Part shown: piece by piece, positions 8,311 through 16,771 of the stretch
Layout of the letters: every line of letters begins with the position of its first letter
How positions within the stretch are numbered: position 1 is the first letter of the stretch
Source of the DNA: Achromobacter aloeverae
GTDB taxonomy: Bacteria > Pseudomonadota > Gammaproteobacteria > Burkholderiales > Burkholderiaceae_B
Length of the DNA: 64,000 bases
Assembly: GCF_004121055.1 (NCBI RefSeq)
Contig: NZ_PYAL01000010.1
Span: forward strand, 186,001-250,000
Reading direction: 5' to 3'
Position numbers and translations under genes: made by a program
The notes under the pieces: generated by a model
Seen by the model: only the letters and a program-made list of their open reading frames with translations
Told to the model about the DNA's origin: nothing
Databases searched by the model: none

Positions 8311-9366
8311 CTATGACAGCAAGGGCTGGCGCTCCATGCCGGGCGTGTATTCGCGTATCGGTTGGCCAGCCTGGGATCGCGCGATCCAGTCGGGGTTGGC
8401 CAGGAAGGGGCGGGCCAGGGCAACCATGGCGATGCCGGGCCATGCCAGCGCGCGTTCACATTCGGCCAGGCTCGATAGGCCGCCTCCGGCGATCAATGGG
8501 CCGGGCGCACTTCTCGCGGCCGTCTGGGCCAGCGTTTCGCCCCAGGGCTCGGGCCGTAGCGTACGCCGCGTGCTGACGTGCAGGATGTCCGCCCCAGCCT
8601 GGCGCAGCGTCCGGAAAATCGCCTCCATTTCCGCGAGTTCCGCACGAGGACGGTAGGCGTATTCGTCCATCGCGTACATCGAATAATTGAAGGCGATGGG
8701 TAGCCCCGGCGCGGCTTCCCGGACCGACTCCAGCAGCCTGCCCGCAAGCCGCGAGCGGTTCTCGATGCTGCCTCCCCATGCGTCGCCGCGGTCGTTTCCG
8801 TCGTTCAGGAATTCGTGTATGAGATAGCCTCGCGCGCCGTGCAGTTCGATACCGTCGAAGCCGGCCGCCAGTGCGCGCCGCGCCGCCGCCGCGAATCCCG
8901 CGATGATTTCCTCGATCTGTTCTTCCGTTGCGGCGGTAGGCGTGGGATTCGCGGCCCCCGTCTGCCAGGTCGTCCCTGTCGCGGCTCTTCCTGTGGCGCC
9001 CAGGACCAGGCGGTTCAACCCAGGCTCCGCGAGACGGCCCGCATGCTGCAACTGCGCGAAGATTTTCGAGCCCTCCGCGTGCACGGCGGCGGTCACCGGA
9101 CGCCAACCCTCGATGTGTCGATCGGTGGCGAGTCCCGGCTGGTTGAAATAGGCGCGGCTGGCGATGTCGTCGGTATACAGGGCTTCCGTAATGATCAGCC
9201 CGACGCCATGCCGTGCATAACGTGCGTAATAGGGCGCGGTATCAGGGGATGGCAGGCCATCGTCCTGCCCCTGCATTCTCGACATGGGCGCGACAGCGAG
9301 CCGATTCCGAAGGGACAGGCCGCCGAGCAATGCCGGCGCCGACGATAGGTAGGAATTATTTTGCAT
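8311..9366 (-). CDS. NADH:flavin oxidoreductase, old yellow enzyme family
   Basis: 351 residues from ATG 9366, the start overlapping the IclR gene's end by 11 bp. An FMN TIM barrel is indicated by LRNRLAVAPMSRM near the N-terminus, GVGLIITEA, and FDGIELHGARGYLIHEFLN. The usual ligand-binding pair in this loop is His-x-x-His or His-x-x-Asn; here the second residue is Arg (HGAR), so substrate preference may differ from typical enone reductases. A late ALARPFLANPDW is the family's phosphate-binding end. Probably co-transcribed with the IclR gene. Confidence 0.9.
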   Translation of the reverse strand: MQNNSYLSSAPALLGGLSLRNRLAVAPMSRMQGQDDGLPSPDTAPYYARYARHGVGLIITEALYTDDIASRAYFNQPGLATDRHIEGWRPVTAAVHAEGSKIFAQLQHAGRLAEPGLNRLVLGATGRAATGTTWQTGAANPTPTAATEEQIEEIIAGFAAAARRALAAGFDGIELHGARGYLIHEFLNDGNDRGDAWGGSIENRSRLAGRLLESVREAAPGLPIAFNYSMYAMDEYAYRPRAELAEMEAIFRTLRQAGADILHVSTRRTLRPEPWGETLAQTAARSAPGPLIAGGGLSSLAECERALAWPGIAMVALARPFLANPDWIARSQAGQPIREYTPGMERQPLLS

Positions 9367-10189
9367 TCTTGGCCCAAGTGGCCGTGTCGGCGAGCTTGCG
9401 CACGACACGGGGCGTCTTGTCTACGGAAAGGGCATTGCTCAGTTGCGCGGCGGCCCGCCTGAGCGGCTCCAGGTACTGCGCCAGCCAATCCGATTCACTG
9501 GGACTGGCATTCATCCGGCTCAGGTTCAACGCGGCGATCAGGCGGCCTTGTTGAAAGATCGGTACGGACAGGCCGCAGGTCCCTTCCTCCACCTCTCCGG
9601 AAGTCCAGGCGTAGCCTTGCCGCCGTACGTCGCCCACGATGCGGCGAAGTTCCGCTGGATTCGTATTGGTATAGCGCGTAAGCGGCTGGAAATCCGCGTG
9701 GCGGAGGTAGTCGTCCAACTGTTCCGGCGTGAAGCCGGAGAGCAGCACGCGCCCGGCCGAGTGACAGTACAGCGGTATGCGGGAGCCGATCGACACGTCC
9801 TGCACCAATGTCCGGTGCACGGGGATGCGCACGACATAGACGAGCTGATGCCCGTCCAGCGCAGCGATGCTGCACGTTTCCCCTAAATCGGCCACCAGCC
9901 CTTCCAGGACCGGTTCCGCGAAGCGCCAGAGCGGCATGGACGAAAGATAGGCATAGCCCAGCGCCAGGACACGGGGCGTCAGGGCAAAGTGCCGGTCGCC
10001 AAAGCGCGAGGCAAAGCCGAGTTCCACCAGGGTCAACAGGACCCGCCTGGCTGTCGCCCGGGTCAAGCCGGTCCGGGACGCCGCTTCCGATAGCGTCAGC
10101 GCCCGGGCTTCGTTGTTGAAGGCCTGTATTACCGCGAGACCCTTGGCGAGCCCATTGATGAAGTAGTCTTCGGATTTGCTTTCATCCAT
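9356..10189 (-). CDS. IclR family transcriptional regulator
   Basis: 277 residues. A winged helix occupies residues about 12-70 (LTLSEAASRTGLTRATARRV), followed by an IclR effector domain (about 90-250). The sequence resembles the PcaR/PobR branch that controls aromatic-acid catabolism, but the effector is not predictable here. Same strand as its neighbours: the acyl-CoA synthetase ends 45 bp upstream and the OYE reductase begins inside its last codons. Confidence 0.88.
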   Translation of the reverse strand: MDESKSEDYFINGLAKGLAVIQAFNNEARALTLSEAASRTGLTRATARRVLLTLVELGFASRFGDRHFALTPRVLALGYAYLSSMPLWRFAEPVLEGLVADLGETCSIAALDGHQLVYVVRIPVHRTLVQDVSIGSRIPLYCHSAGRVLLSGFTPEQLDDYLRHADFQPLTRYTNTNPAELRRIVGDVRRQGYAWTSGEVEEGTCGLSVPIFQQGRLIAALNLSRMNASPSESDWLAQYLEPLRRAAAQLSNALSVDKTPRVVRKLADTATWAKNAK

Positions 10190-10234
10190 GATCGGCCCCT
10201 GGCGACGCGGCGTCAGGCTTGGCGCCCGCGTATT

Positions 10235-12394
10235 TCATGTTTCCCCGGCTGGAACATTGTCCGCATTGATGTTGATCTCGACAAGCGCGTCTGCCGCGGC
10301 CAGGCCTCCGTGGGCCAGCGCCATCAGGGGGTTGATATCCACCGACATGACCCTTCCGCCCTGTGCCTGCACCCAGGCGCCGACCTGGACGGCGAGCTTG
10401 GCCAGCGCTTCGACGGGTAGCGGGGGATCGCCGCGGGTTTCCTTGTACAGCGGTGCAATCCGCAGCTCCCGCAGGCGGTCCAGTGTGTGGGCGAGATCGA
10501 ACGGCTGTACCAGCGTGACGGCATCAGGCATGGCCTCGATGTACTTGCCGCCGTCGCCTATCAGCAGGACGCTGCCGAATTTCTCATCCCAGCGTGCGCC
10601 TATCACGAGTTCGCGCCGGCCTCGGACCATGGACGCCACGATGATGCCTTCGCACGATTTCCCCAACGTCTGGGTTGTGGCGCGCATCTCCGCCCCGATG
10701 GCGCAAGCCTCCTCGATATCGCCGATGCCCAGTCGGACGAGGCCGTATTCCGATTTGTGGGGAATTTCGGCCGAACACGCCTTGACCGCCACGGGCAGGT
10801 CCAGGGTGCGCATGGCCTGGCGTATATCGTCCTCGTTCTTGCACAGGCGCCACGGGGCGGTGGGCACGCCGGCGCTCTCCAGCAATTCCAGGCTGTCGGC
10901 TTCGGACAGGAAACGCGTGGCGGGAAGGGGGCCTTTTCGCGGATGGTGCGGTCTGGCGATGCCGCGCCACAGCCGCCCGGCTTCATGTTGCAGGGTGCGG
11001 ATCCGTGCCAACTGGCCGAGCGCCGCCATGGCGTCCTCGTCGTGTTCGAACGCAACGAGGCCAGCTTCATCGAAGATTCGCCGCGTCTGTTCCAACGGAC
11101 AGGCCAGGACAACGGGGATGCCGGTGGCTTCCTGGAATCTTGCGCTGTCTTGCGCGAACTGCCGCGCGTCGTAGCCCAGTCCGGACATCGGAAGGCTGAT
11201 GAAAAGCGCGTCGCAGCAGCTTGCGTCCAGCTTCGGCAATACGTCGCCGAACAGGTGATTGTTGGTCAGGAGCGCGGCGGTAAGATCGACAGGATTCTGC
11301 GCACTGGCGAAAGAAGGCAGGCTGCCCGCGATCGCGGCCTGCACCGCCGGGGGGAAAGGCGGCACCTCCAGCCCATGGCGCTCCGCGGCATCGGCGCCCA
11401 TGACGCACGCCGCGCCCGAGTTGCTCAGGATGACCAGCCGGCGTCCGTTTATCCGGGGGGCGCGCAGCAGCAGGCGGGCGCCTTGCACCAGGCTGCGCAT
11501 GTCGGCGACACGCAGGATGCCGTTTTGCCGGAACCACGCATCGAGGACCTTGTCTTCGGTAGCCACCGCACCCGTATGCGTCAGGGCCGCCGCCTTGCCC
11601 CGGTCCGACACGCCTGCCTTCAGCGCGAGCATGGGTATGCCACGTTCCATCGCGCACTGGGCAGCCTGCGCCAGTGTCGCTGGATCCAGCAGGTCTTCAA
11701 GGTACAGCAGGATCAGCTTGACCTCGGGGTCGCGGGCGGCGGCGAGCGCGAAGTCAGAAACGGTAAGGTCTGCCTCGTTGCCCGTGGCAAAGGAGTAGCG
11801 GACTCCGATGCCCTGGTTGCGAAGCAGGGCGTAGGGGACCATGCTCATCGCGCCGCTCTGGCTGACGATAGCCACGGGGCCGTCCCGTGGGGGAACTTCC
11901 CCCAGCAGGGTGGCAAAGGTCGCCAGGGCGTTACTGTCGAAACTGGCCAGGCCCTGGCTGTTCGGGCCGACTAGGCGCATTCCCGCGTCCTTGGCGACGC
12001 TTACCATTTCCTGCTGCGTAGCCAGGCCCGCGGGTCCCGTTTCACCGAAACCCGACGAGATGACGATGCACAGCTTGACCCCCATGCGCGCACAAGCCGC
12101 GACCGCCTCCAGCGCGGCCAGTCCGGGCACGCAGACGACCGCGAGGTCCGGGGTCGAAGGCAGGGCATCCAGGCTGGGCCAGGCCCTGATGCCCTGGACT
12201 TCCCGGCGACCGGGGTTGATGGGATAGATCACGCCGCGATATTGATGTCGCAGCATGTACTTGATCGGCCGACCGCCGATCTTCTCCGGGTTGTCGGAGG
12301 CGCCGATAATCGCGATGGAACGCGGCTTCAAGGCGGCTGCTATCCAATCTTCGCCCGCCTGTGCGGCCATTATTTGATGCGTTTCGGCTTGCAT
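10235..12394 (-). CDS. ADP-forming acyl-CoA synthetase (acetate-CoA ligase family)
   Basis: 719 residues from ATG 12394. Domain order: CoA-binding Rossmann domain (SIAIIGASDNPEKIGGRP, near residues 25-45), succinyl-CoA-synthetase-like domain with the phospho-His motif ALTHTGAVA, then a C-terminal ATP-grasp domain (about 490-710, with PVAVKACSAEIPHKSEYG). This fused alpha-beta layout matches NDP-forming acyl-CoA synthetases and related Pat-type proteins, though no acetyltransferase domain is present. It lies 17 bp after the frameshifted Bug gene and likely activates the acid handled by the hot-dog operon upstream. Confidence 0.9.
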   Translation of the reverse strand: MQAETHQIMAAQAGEDWIAAALKPRSIAIIGASDNPEKIGGRPIKYMLRHQYRGVIYPINPGRREVQGIRAWPSLDALPSTPDLAVVCVPGLAALEAVAACARMGVKLCIVISSGFGETGPAGLATQQEMVSVAKDAGMRLVGPNSQGLASFDSNALATFATLLGEVPPRDGPVAIVSQSGAMSMVPYALLRNQGIGVRYSFATGNEADLTVSDFALAAARDPEVKLILLYLEDLLDPATLAQAAQCAMERGIPMLALKAGVSDRGKAAALTHTGAVATEDKVLDAWFRQNGILRVADMRSLVQGARLLLRAPRINGRRLVILSNSGAACVMGADAAERHGLEVPPFPPAVQAAIAGSLPSFASAQNPVDLTAALLTNNHLFGDVLPKLDASCCDALFISLPMSGLGYDARQFAQDSARFQEATGIPVVLACPLEQTRRIFDEAGLVAFEHDEDAMAALGQLARIRTLQHEAGRLWRGIARPHHPRKGPLPATRFLSEADSLELLESAGVPTAPWRLCKNEDDIRQAMRTLDLPVAVKACSAEIPHKSEYGLVRLGIGDIEEACAIGAEMRATTQTLGKSCEGIIVASMVRGRRELVIGARWDEKFGSVLLIGDGGKYIEAMPDAVTLVQPFDLAHTLDRLRELRIAPLYKETRGDPPLPVEALAKLAVQVGAWVQAQGGRVMSVDINPLMALAHGGLAAADALVEININADNVPAGET

Positions 12395-12411
12395 GGACTT
12401 GGAGTTCCTGT

Positions 12412-13367
12412 TCAGTCTGCGGTCGCGCCGGATACTTCGACGACTTTTTTCCATTTGGGCGACTCGCTTGCGATGAAGGCGGCGAAGTCGGCGACGGTAT
12501 TGGGTTCGTAGGACACACCCTGGGCCTGGAGCATTTCCCTGGTTTTCGGGTCCGCCATGACCTCGGCCATGGTTTCGTTCAACTTGCGCGTGATGTCGGC
12601 GGGTGTCGCCGGCGGCGCCGCGACGCCGAACCAGGCCGTGGCCTCGAAGCCCGGCACCCCCGCCTCCGCGACGGTGGGGACATCCGGAAGCAAGGGGGAA
12701 CGCTTGTCCGTCGAAACGGCAAGCGCGCGCAGCTTGCCTGATTTCACTTGCGGCAGGGCGGTGGGAAGGTTGTCGAACATCAGCTGGACCTGGCCGCCGA
12801 GCTGTCGGTCAGGGCCGCGGTACTGCCCTTGTACGGCACGTGCTGGGCCTGGATGCCTGCGTCCTGCTTGAAGAGCTCGGACATCAGGTGCCCGCTGGTT
12901 CCCGTTCCCATGGACGCGAAATTGAGTTTGCCGGGATGCGCCTTGGCGTACTCGATCAGTTCCTTTTCCGTATTCACGGGCAGGGTGGGACTGGCCAGCA
13001 GGACGTTGGGAACCTTGCCCGCGAGCATGACGGGCGTGAGTCGCGAGGGATCGTAGGGCAGGTCACGATAGAGCCACTTGTTGATGGCGAATACGCCGGA
13101 GGACGCGAGAAGCAGTGTGTAGCCGTCCGGCGCCGCATTGGCGACATAGGCAGCGCCCAGGTTTCCGCCCGCGCCAGGACGATTGCTGACGATGACCGAT
13201 TGGCCCAGCAGCGGCGACATGCCGGCCGCAAGGGCGCGGGCGAGAATGTCGTTGGTTCCGCCGGCGCCATAGGGGACGACGATGGTTATCGGCCTGCTGG
13301 GATAGGTGTCCGCCATGACCGACGCGGACGCAAATATCGATAGTGCTGCAACAAGAGCTTTCCACAC
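12412..13367 (-). pseudogene. Bug/TctC-family solute receptor, frameshifted
   Basis: Two frames together form one complete receptor. The 5' part (13367 to about 12805) has a signal peptide, TYPSRPITIVVPYGAGGTND and HVPYKGSTAALTD, then shifts to SSAARSS and stop at 12780. The 3' part continues in another frame with LGGQVQLMFDNLPT through VPTVAEAGVPGFEA to 12412. A single base is missing near 12800-12806, just after the codons for TALTD. It is either a real inactivating deletion or a sequencing error. Intact relatives are about 320-residue periplasmic receptors. It sits in the RidA/acyl-CoA synthetase operon. Confidence 0.88.
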
Positions 13368-13464
13368 GATTTAACCCCTTGAATTTTGGAATGATGATGC
13401 GTTTGCGGGCCTGCCCCTTGAGGTGATCTAGACGCCATGTACCGCCGGGATGCTCCAGTCCCGT

Positions 13465-13866
13465 TCAGCTTTTTCTTCCTACATAGGCCACCGCCCGGAT
13501 CTCTATCAGGGCGCCCGGCCGTACCAGGGCGGAGACCATGACCCCGGTGGCCGCGGGAAAGGGGCCGTCCCCGAAGACCTCGCGACGCACGGCGGCGGTT
13601 TTTTCGTAGCCATCGAATGTCGTGACGTAGTCGGTCGTTTCGACCACGGCGCCAAGGTCCGTGCCGGCCACCTCGAGTATTTTCGCGATCTTCCCGTAGA
13701 TGACGCGGGCCTGCGCGGCAATGTCGCCTTCGCCGACGATCTTTCGGTCGTCGCCCACGGCGGTATTGCCGGAGACGAAGATATAGTCCCCGGCCCGCAC
13801 GGCGGGCGAGAATGTGGACTTGTTGTGATGGCCTGGCGGCACTATCGGTTCTATGCTTGGATGCAT
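13465..13866 (-). CDS. RidA family protein (reactive intermediate/imine deaminase-like)
   Basis: 133 residues, the usual RidA length. Family blocks visible: the N-terminal YSPAV-like FSPAVRAGDYIFVSG, the middle VVETTDYVTT, and the C-terminal PAATGVMVSALVRPGALIEI. RidA proteins hydrolyse enamine/imine intermediates or act as side enzymes in amino- and ketoacid pathways; the Arg that binds carboxylates in deaminating members appears in VRPGALIEIRAV. The start codon follows the MaoC-A stop by one base, so the two are translationally coupled. Confidence 0.88.
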   Translation of the reverse strand: MHPSIEPIVPPGHHNKSTFSPAVRAGDYIFVSGNTAVGDDRKIVGEGDIAAQARVIYGKIAKILEVAGTDLGAVVETTDYVTTFDGYEKTAAVRREVFGDGPFPAATGVMVSALVRPGALIEIRAVAYVGRKS

Positions 13867-13867
13867 G

Positions 13868-14347
13868 TCAGGTACCCAGACGGTTCTTTAGCAGGAAGGT
13901 GAGCGAAATGACGCATGCCGGGCTACCGCTGCGAGTCGGCGTGGGCGCCAGGACGGCGACCTCGACATCGAAGGAGACCAGCGAATGATCAGCGTCGCGC
14001 GGCTGGATGGATGCAACGCGGTAATCCAGTCGCAGGCGGTCGCCGGCGATGACAGGCCGCAGGAACTGGGCGCTAGTCCCGGTCATCGCCACCATGCAGT
14101 CATGCAGGCGCTCGGATAGCGTGGTCGCGCCCAGCGCACTGATGCCCAGCAGCAGGAGTCCATGGGCGACAGGCCCACGGAATCCCTTGTCCCGCGCGTA
14201 GACGGGGTCGTAGTGGATGGGATGCCGATCTCCGGTAAGCGTCGAGAACTGCATGAACTCGGCCGTATCGAGCGTCAGTTCGCGCCGGGCGACGTGCGCG
14301 CCGACCGCGAGGTCGTGTGCCGCAAGCTGGGTGGAGGTGCTGGGCAT
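13868..14347 (-). CDS. MaoC-type hot-dog dehydratase A
   Basis: 159 residues from ATG 14347. The hydratase signature is complete: FSTLTGDRHPIHYDPVYA with the Asp and His of the (R)-hydratase dyad, then FRGPVAHGLLLLG. MaoC-fold enzymes hydrate enoyl-CoA or dehydrate 3-hydroxyacyl-CoA in the cytoplasm. The gene begins 14 bp after the next hot-dog gene and ends one base before RidA, in a tight four-gene run. It could form a heteromer with its two hot-dog neighbours. Confidence 0.88.
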   Translation of the reverse strand: MPSTSTQLAAHDLAVGAHVARRELTLDTAEFMQFSTLTGDRHPIHYDPVYARDKGFRGPVAHGLLLLGISALGATTLSERLHDCMVAMTGTSAQFLRPVIAGDRLRLDYRVASIQPRDADHSLVSFDVEVAVLAPTPTRSGSPACVISLTFLLKNRLGT

Positions 14348-14361
14348 GATGATGCGCGGCG

Positions 14362-14697
14362 TCAGTCCGTAAGGGAGATGGAGCCGACCATCGTCGTTGC
14401 GCCGCCGGAGCTGGCGGTAAGCGTGCCCTCGTCGTCGATGGCCGCGACAAAGGTGTCTCCCGGGCAAACAGGGCCGATCCACTTGGTGTGCAGCTTGCCG
14501 CGCGTGAGCCATTCCTTGCCGTGGCGCCGGGCACCGAGGTCCGCGGCGAACGCGGTCATGTGCGGGCCGTGCAAGAGGGTTCCGCGGAAGCCGCGGTCGA
14601 CGGCGTACGCGTGGTCGTAGTGAATGATGTCGTTGTCGCCGTTGATGCGACCATACCCATCGATCATTTCCTGGGTAATTTCAAGGGTGCGTTCCAT
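14362..14697 (-). CDS. MaoC-type hot-dog dehydratase B (short)
   Basis: 111 residues from ATG 14697, shorter than most stand-alone MaoC proteins. The active-site stretch YGRINGDNDIIHYDHAYA keeps Asp, Asn and His, and FRGTLLHGPHMTAF follows. The end WIGPVCPGDTFVAAI fits the hot-dog beta-sheet. It starts two bases after the stop of the upstream hot-dog gene. The short length suggests it works as one half of a heterodimer with a neighbour (inference from family precedents). Confidence 0.85.
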   Translation of the reverse strand: MERTLEITQEMIDGYGRINGDNDIIHYDHAYAVDRGFRGTLLHGPHMTAFAADLGARRHGKEWLTRGKLHTKWIGPVCPGDTFVAAIDDEGTLTASSGGATTMVGSISLTD

Positions 14698-14699
14698 GC

Positions 14700-15149
14700 T
14701 TACTCCGGCACGTGAAAGGTGTTGAGCAGTTCGGCGATCGGCTGGCCTTTGTCGTTGGCGAAAACGCCGCGCCATTGGATGTACTTACGGCCGCGTTTCT
14801 CGAACTTCTTGACGATGCTGCCGGTTGCCGTGACATGGGTGGTCTCGTCCGCCCAGATGGGACGCTGCCATTTCATCTCCAGCTCCGCCATGACGATGCC
14901 CTGTATGGGCGGATAGGTCTGGTACACGGGTACCGTCATGTAGGGCAGCAGGACATTGGGCGCGGCCGCCTGGCGGCCATCGACCAGATAGAGCGCGGGG
15001 TCCGCCTGGGATGCGTGGAAATACTCCTCCACGATCTCTGGCGTGATGTCGAAGGAAACCGGGCCCAGGGCCTGGCCTTCGGCAAAGACGGCATACGGAG
15101 TGCCGGGGACGGAGCCTTCGCGAGGCTTGATATCGCTTGGTCTGGTCAT
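14700..15149 (-). CDS. MaoC-like N-terminal (FAS1-type dehydratase) hot-dog protein
   Basis: 149 residues. VSFDITPEIVEEYFHASQAD near the N-terminus and MKWQRPIWADETTHVTATG match the MaoC N-terminal/FAS1-like dehydratase group, in which the catalytic Asp-His dyad is missing and the protein pairs with a catalytic MaoC partner. It is the first gene of the minus-strand run. Its only SD-like bases (AGG) lie inside one arm of a long inverted repeat just upstream, which may limit translation initiation. Confidence 0.8.
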   Translation of the reverse strand: MTRPSDIKPREGSVPGTPYAVFAEGQALGPVSFDITPEIVEEYFHASQADPALYLVDGRQAAAPNVLLPYMTVPVYQTYPPIQGIVMAELEMKWQRPIWADETTHVTATGSIVKKFEKRGRKYIQWRGVFANDKGQPIAELLNTFHVPE

Positions 15150-15153
15150 GAGA

Positions 15154-15195
15154 GCCTACGAACGAGTCGGGTTGAAAGTGACTCGAATCGTAGGC
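15154..15195. promoter_or_regulatory. Interrupted inverted repeat directly upstream of the hot-dog operon
   Basis: Outer arms GCCTACGA (15154-15161) and TCGTAGGC (15188-15195) and inner arms CGAGTC (15163-15168) and GACTCG (15180-15185) pair around an 11-base loop. It ends five bases from the start codon at 15149 and covers the weak SD. It can act as an operator or as an SD-masking leader hairpin. It belongs to the 305-bp divergent region 15150-15454. Confidence 0.55.
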
Positions 15196-15224
15196 ATGTT
15201 TGCGCTGGATCAAAACTTTTCCCG

Positions 15225-15249
15225 GAAATGTGCGTAAGGCGCACATTTC
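15225..15249. promoter_or_regulatory. 10-bp-arm palindrome in the divergent promoter region
   Basis: GAAATGTGCG (15225-15234) and CGCACATTTC (15240-15249) are perfect arms around TAAGG. No T-run follows in either direction, so an operator for a dimeric regulator is likelier than a terminator. Confidence 0.55.
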
Positions 15250-15347
15250 GCTCTGTCATACCAGCACATCGGCCCGTTTTTCCAGGGTTTGTACTGATCC
15301 GATCCGGGTCGTTGGGCGGCCGGGACAAGTAGAATTCCGGAGGTGGG

Positions 15348-15363
15348 CAGGTCCGCGGACCTG
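15348..15363. promoter_or_regulatory. Perfect 16-bp GC-rich palindrome upstream of the SGNH gene
   Basis: CAGGTCCGCGGACCTG reads the same on both strands. It lies 92 bp before the SGNH start codon. Role unknown; the rest of 15250-15454 shows no further clear signal. Confidence 0.4.
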
Positions 15364-15454
15364 TGCCCGCCGTGCGTCGCCGGCTGGTCGACGCGGTTTG
15401 AGATGGTCCGTCGAGTTCACCCACCTGTCCGTAGGAGCAGAGGAAGTCCCCTTG

Positions 15455-16738
15455 ATGATGCGATGCTTGATCGGCGTTTTCCCGGCCTGTCGCCGCCTGT
15501 TCGTGGCTTTGTCCGCGTGTGTCCTGGGCGTCACGCTGGCCGCGCTCCCCGCGCCTGCCTGCGCGCAAGCGGCGCAGGGATGGCAAGCATCGTGGACCAC
15601 GGCGCTGCAAGCCATTCCGCGGGTGGCCGTGACACCGCCGCTTTACCAGCCGCCTCCCGTGGCGGATCGCAGCGTTCGCCAGATCATCGTTCCTACCTTG
15701 AGCGGCAGCGAGGCGCGGATCCGCCTGAGCAATCGTCACGGCACGCGCCCCCTGGTCATTACAGGGGCGAGCATCGCCCGCAGCGCCGTGGGCGCGGGCA
15801 TCGTGCCGGGCACCGAGCGTGCGGTGACTTTCGGCGCGAGCCGCACGGTGGTATTGCAGCCGGGCATGGAGATGGACAGCGACGCCATCCCCTTCGCGAT
15901 TGCGCGCGGCGTGCCGGTCGCCATCAGCCTGGCCTCGGGCGCCGGCAACGTGATGCAGGCTTGGCACAGGATCGCGGGGCGGGTCAATTACGTATCGTCC
16001 GAGGGCAACCATGTCGGCGACGTGTCCGGCGCGGCGTTCAGCATACGCTACACGCAATACGCATGGGTCACCGGCCTGGCCGTGACCAGCAGGCATGCCA
16101 ACGCCGTGGTGGCCATCGGGGACTCCATTACCGATGGCTTGCGGTCGACATTCGGCGCCAATCGAAGCTGGCCCAGCGTGCTTGCCACCCGGCTGGCCGC
16201 GGAGGGCGCCACGCCGAGGGGCATCTTGAACGCAGGCATCAGCGGCAACCGCCTGCTCTCCGATTCGCCGTGCTACGGCGACAGCCTGGCGTCACGCCTG
16301 GAGCATGATGCGCTGGCGCTGCCGGGCGTGCATACGGTCGTCGTGCTGGTTGGCATCAACGACATCAATTTCGCCACGATGCCTGCCAGGCAAGGCCTGG
16401 ATTGCGACTATCCCCATAGGCATGTGAGCGCGGCAGACCTCATCGCCGGTTACCGGCGCGTCATCGCCGCGGCGCACCGTCATGGCCTGCGGGTGCTGGG
16501 CGGAACGCTCACTCCGGCGTCGCTGCCACCGGATAGGGAGGCGGTGCGTCTTCAGGTCAATCGCTGGATACGCGAGGGTGGCGGCTACGATGGCGTCATC
16601 GACTTCGACAAGGCCTTGCGCGACCCGGGCCGCCCGGACAGGCTGCAAGCGACCTACGACAGCGGGGACCACGTTCATCCGAGCGATGCGGGGTATGCGG
16701 CGATGGCGCGGGCCGTGCCGCTTTCCCTATTGGATTGA
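15455..16738 (+). CDS. Secreted SGNH/GDSL-family hydrolase
   Basis: 427 residues from ATG 15455, preceded by AGAGGAAG. A signal peptide occupies about residues 1-37, cleaved after ACAQA. All four SGNH blocks are present in the second half: GDSITDG with Ser224, the Gly of NAGISGNR, VGINDINF, and DHVHPSDAGY with the catalytic Asp and His. An N-terminal beta-rich domain of about 170 residues precedes the catalytic part, as in larger secreted GDSL esterases. An exported ester or glycan-deacetylating hydrolase is expected; the substrate is unknown. Confidence 0.88.
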   Translation: MMRCLIGVFPACRRLFVALSACVLGVTLAALPAPACAQAAQGWQASWTTALQAIPRVAVTPPLYQPPPVADRSVRQIIVPTLSGSEARIRLSNRHGTRPLVITGASIARSAVGAGIVPGTERAVTFGASRTVVLQPGMEMDSDAIPFAIARGVPVAISLASGAGNVMQAWHRIAGRVNYVSSEGNHVGDVSGAAFSIRYTQYAWVTGLAVTSRHANAVVAIGDSITDGLRSTFGANRSWPSVLATRLAAEGATPRGILNAGISGNRLLSDSPCYGDSLASRLEHDALALPGVHTVVVLVGINDINFATMPARQGLDCDYPHRHVSAADLIAGYRRVIAAAHRHGLRVLGGTLTPASLPPDREAVRLQVNRWIREGGGYDGVIDFDKALRDPGRPDRLQATYDSGDHVHPSDAGYAAMARAVPLSLLD

Positions 16739-16771
16739 AGAGGCCCCGGGGCCTGAAGCGTGGCTACCTTA

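Noticed and set aside
10487-11974. 495-codon plus-strand frame
   Set aside because: Antisense to the ATP-grasp and ligase domains of the acyl-CoA synthetase.
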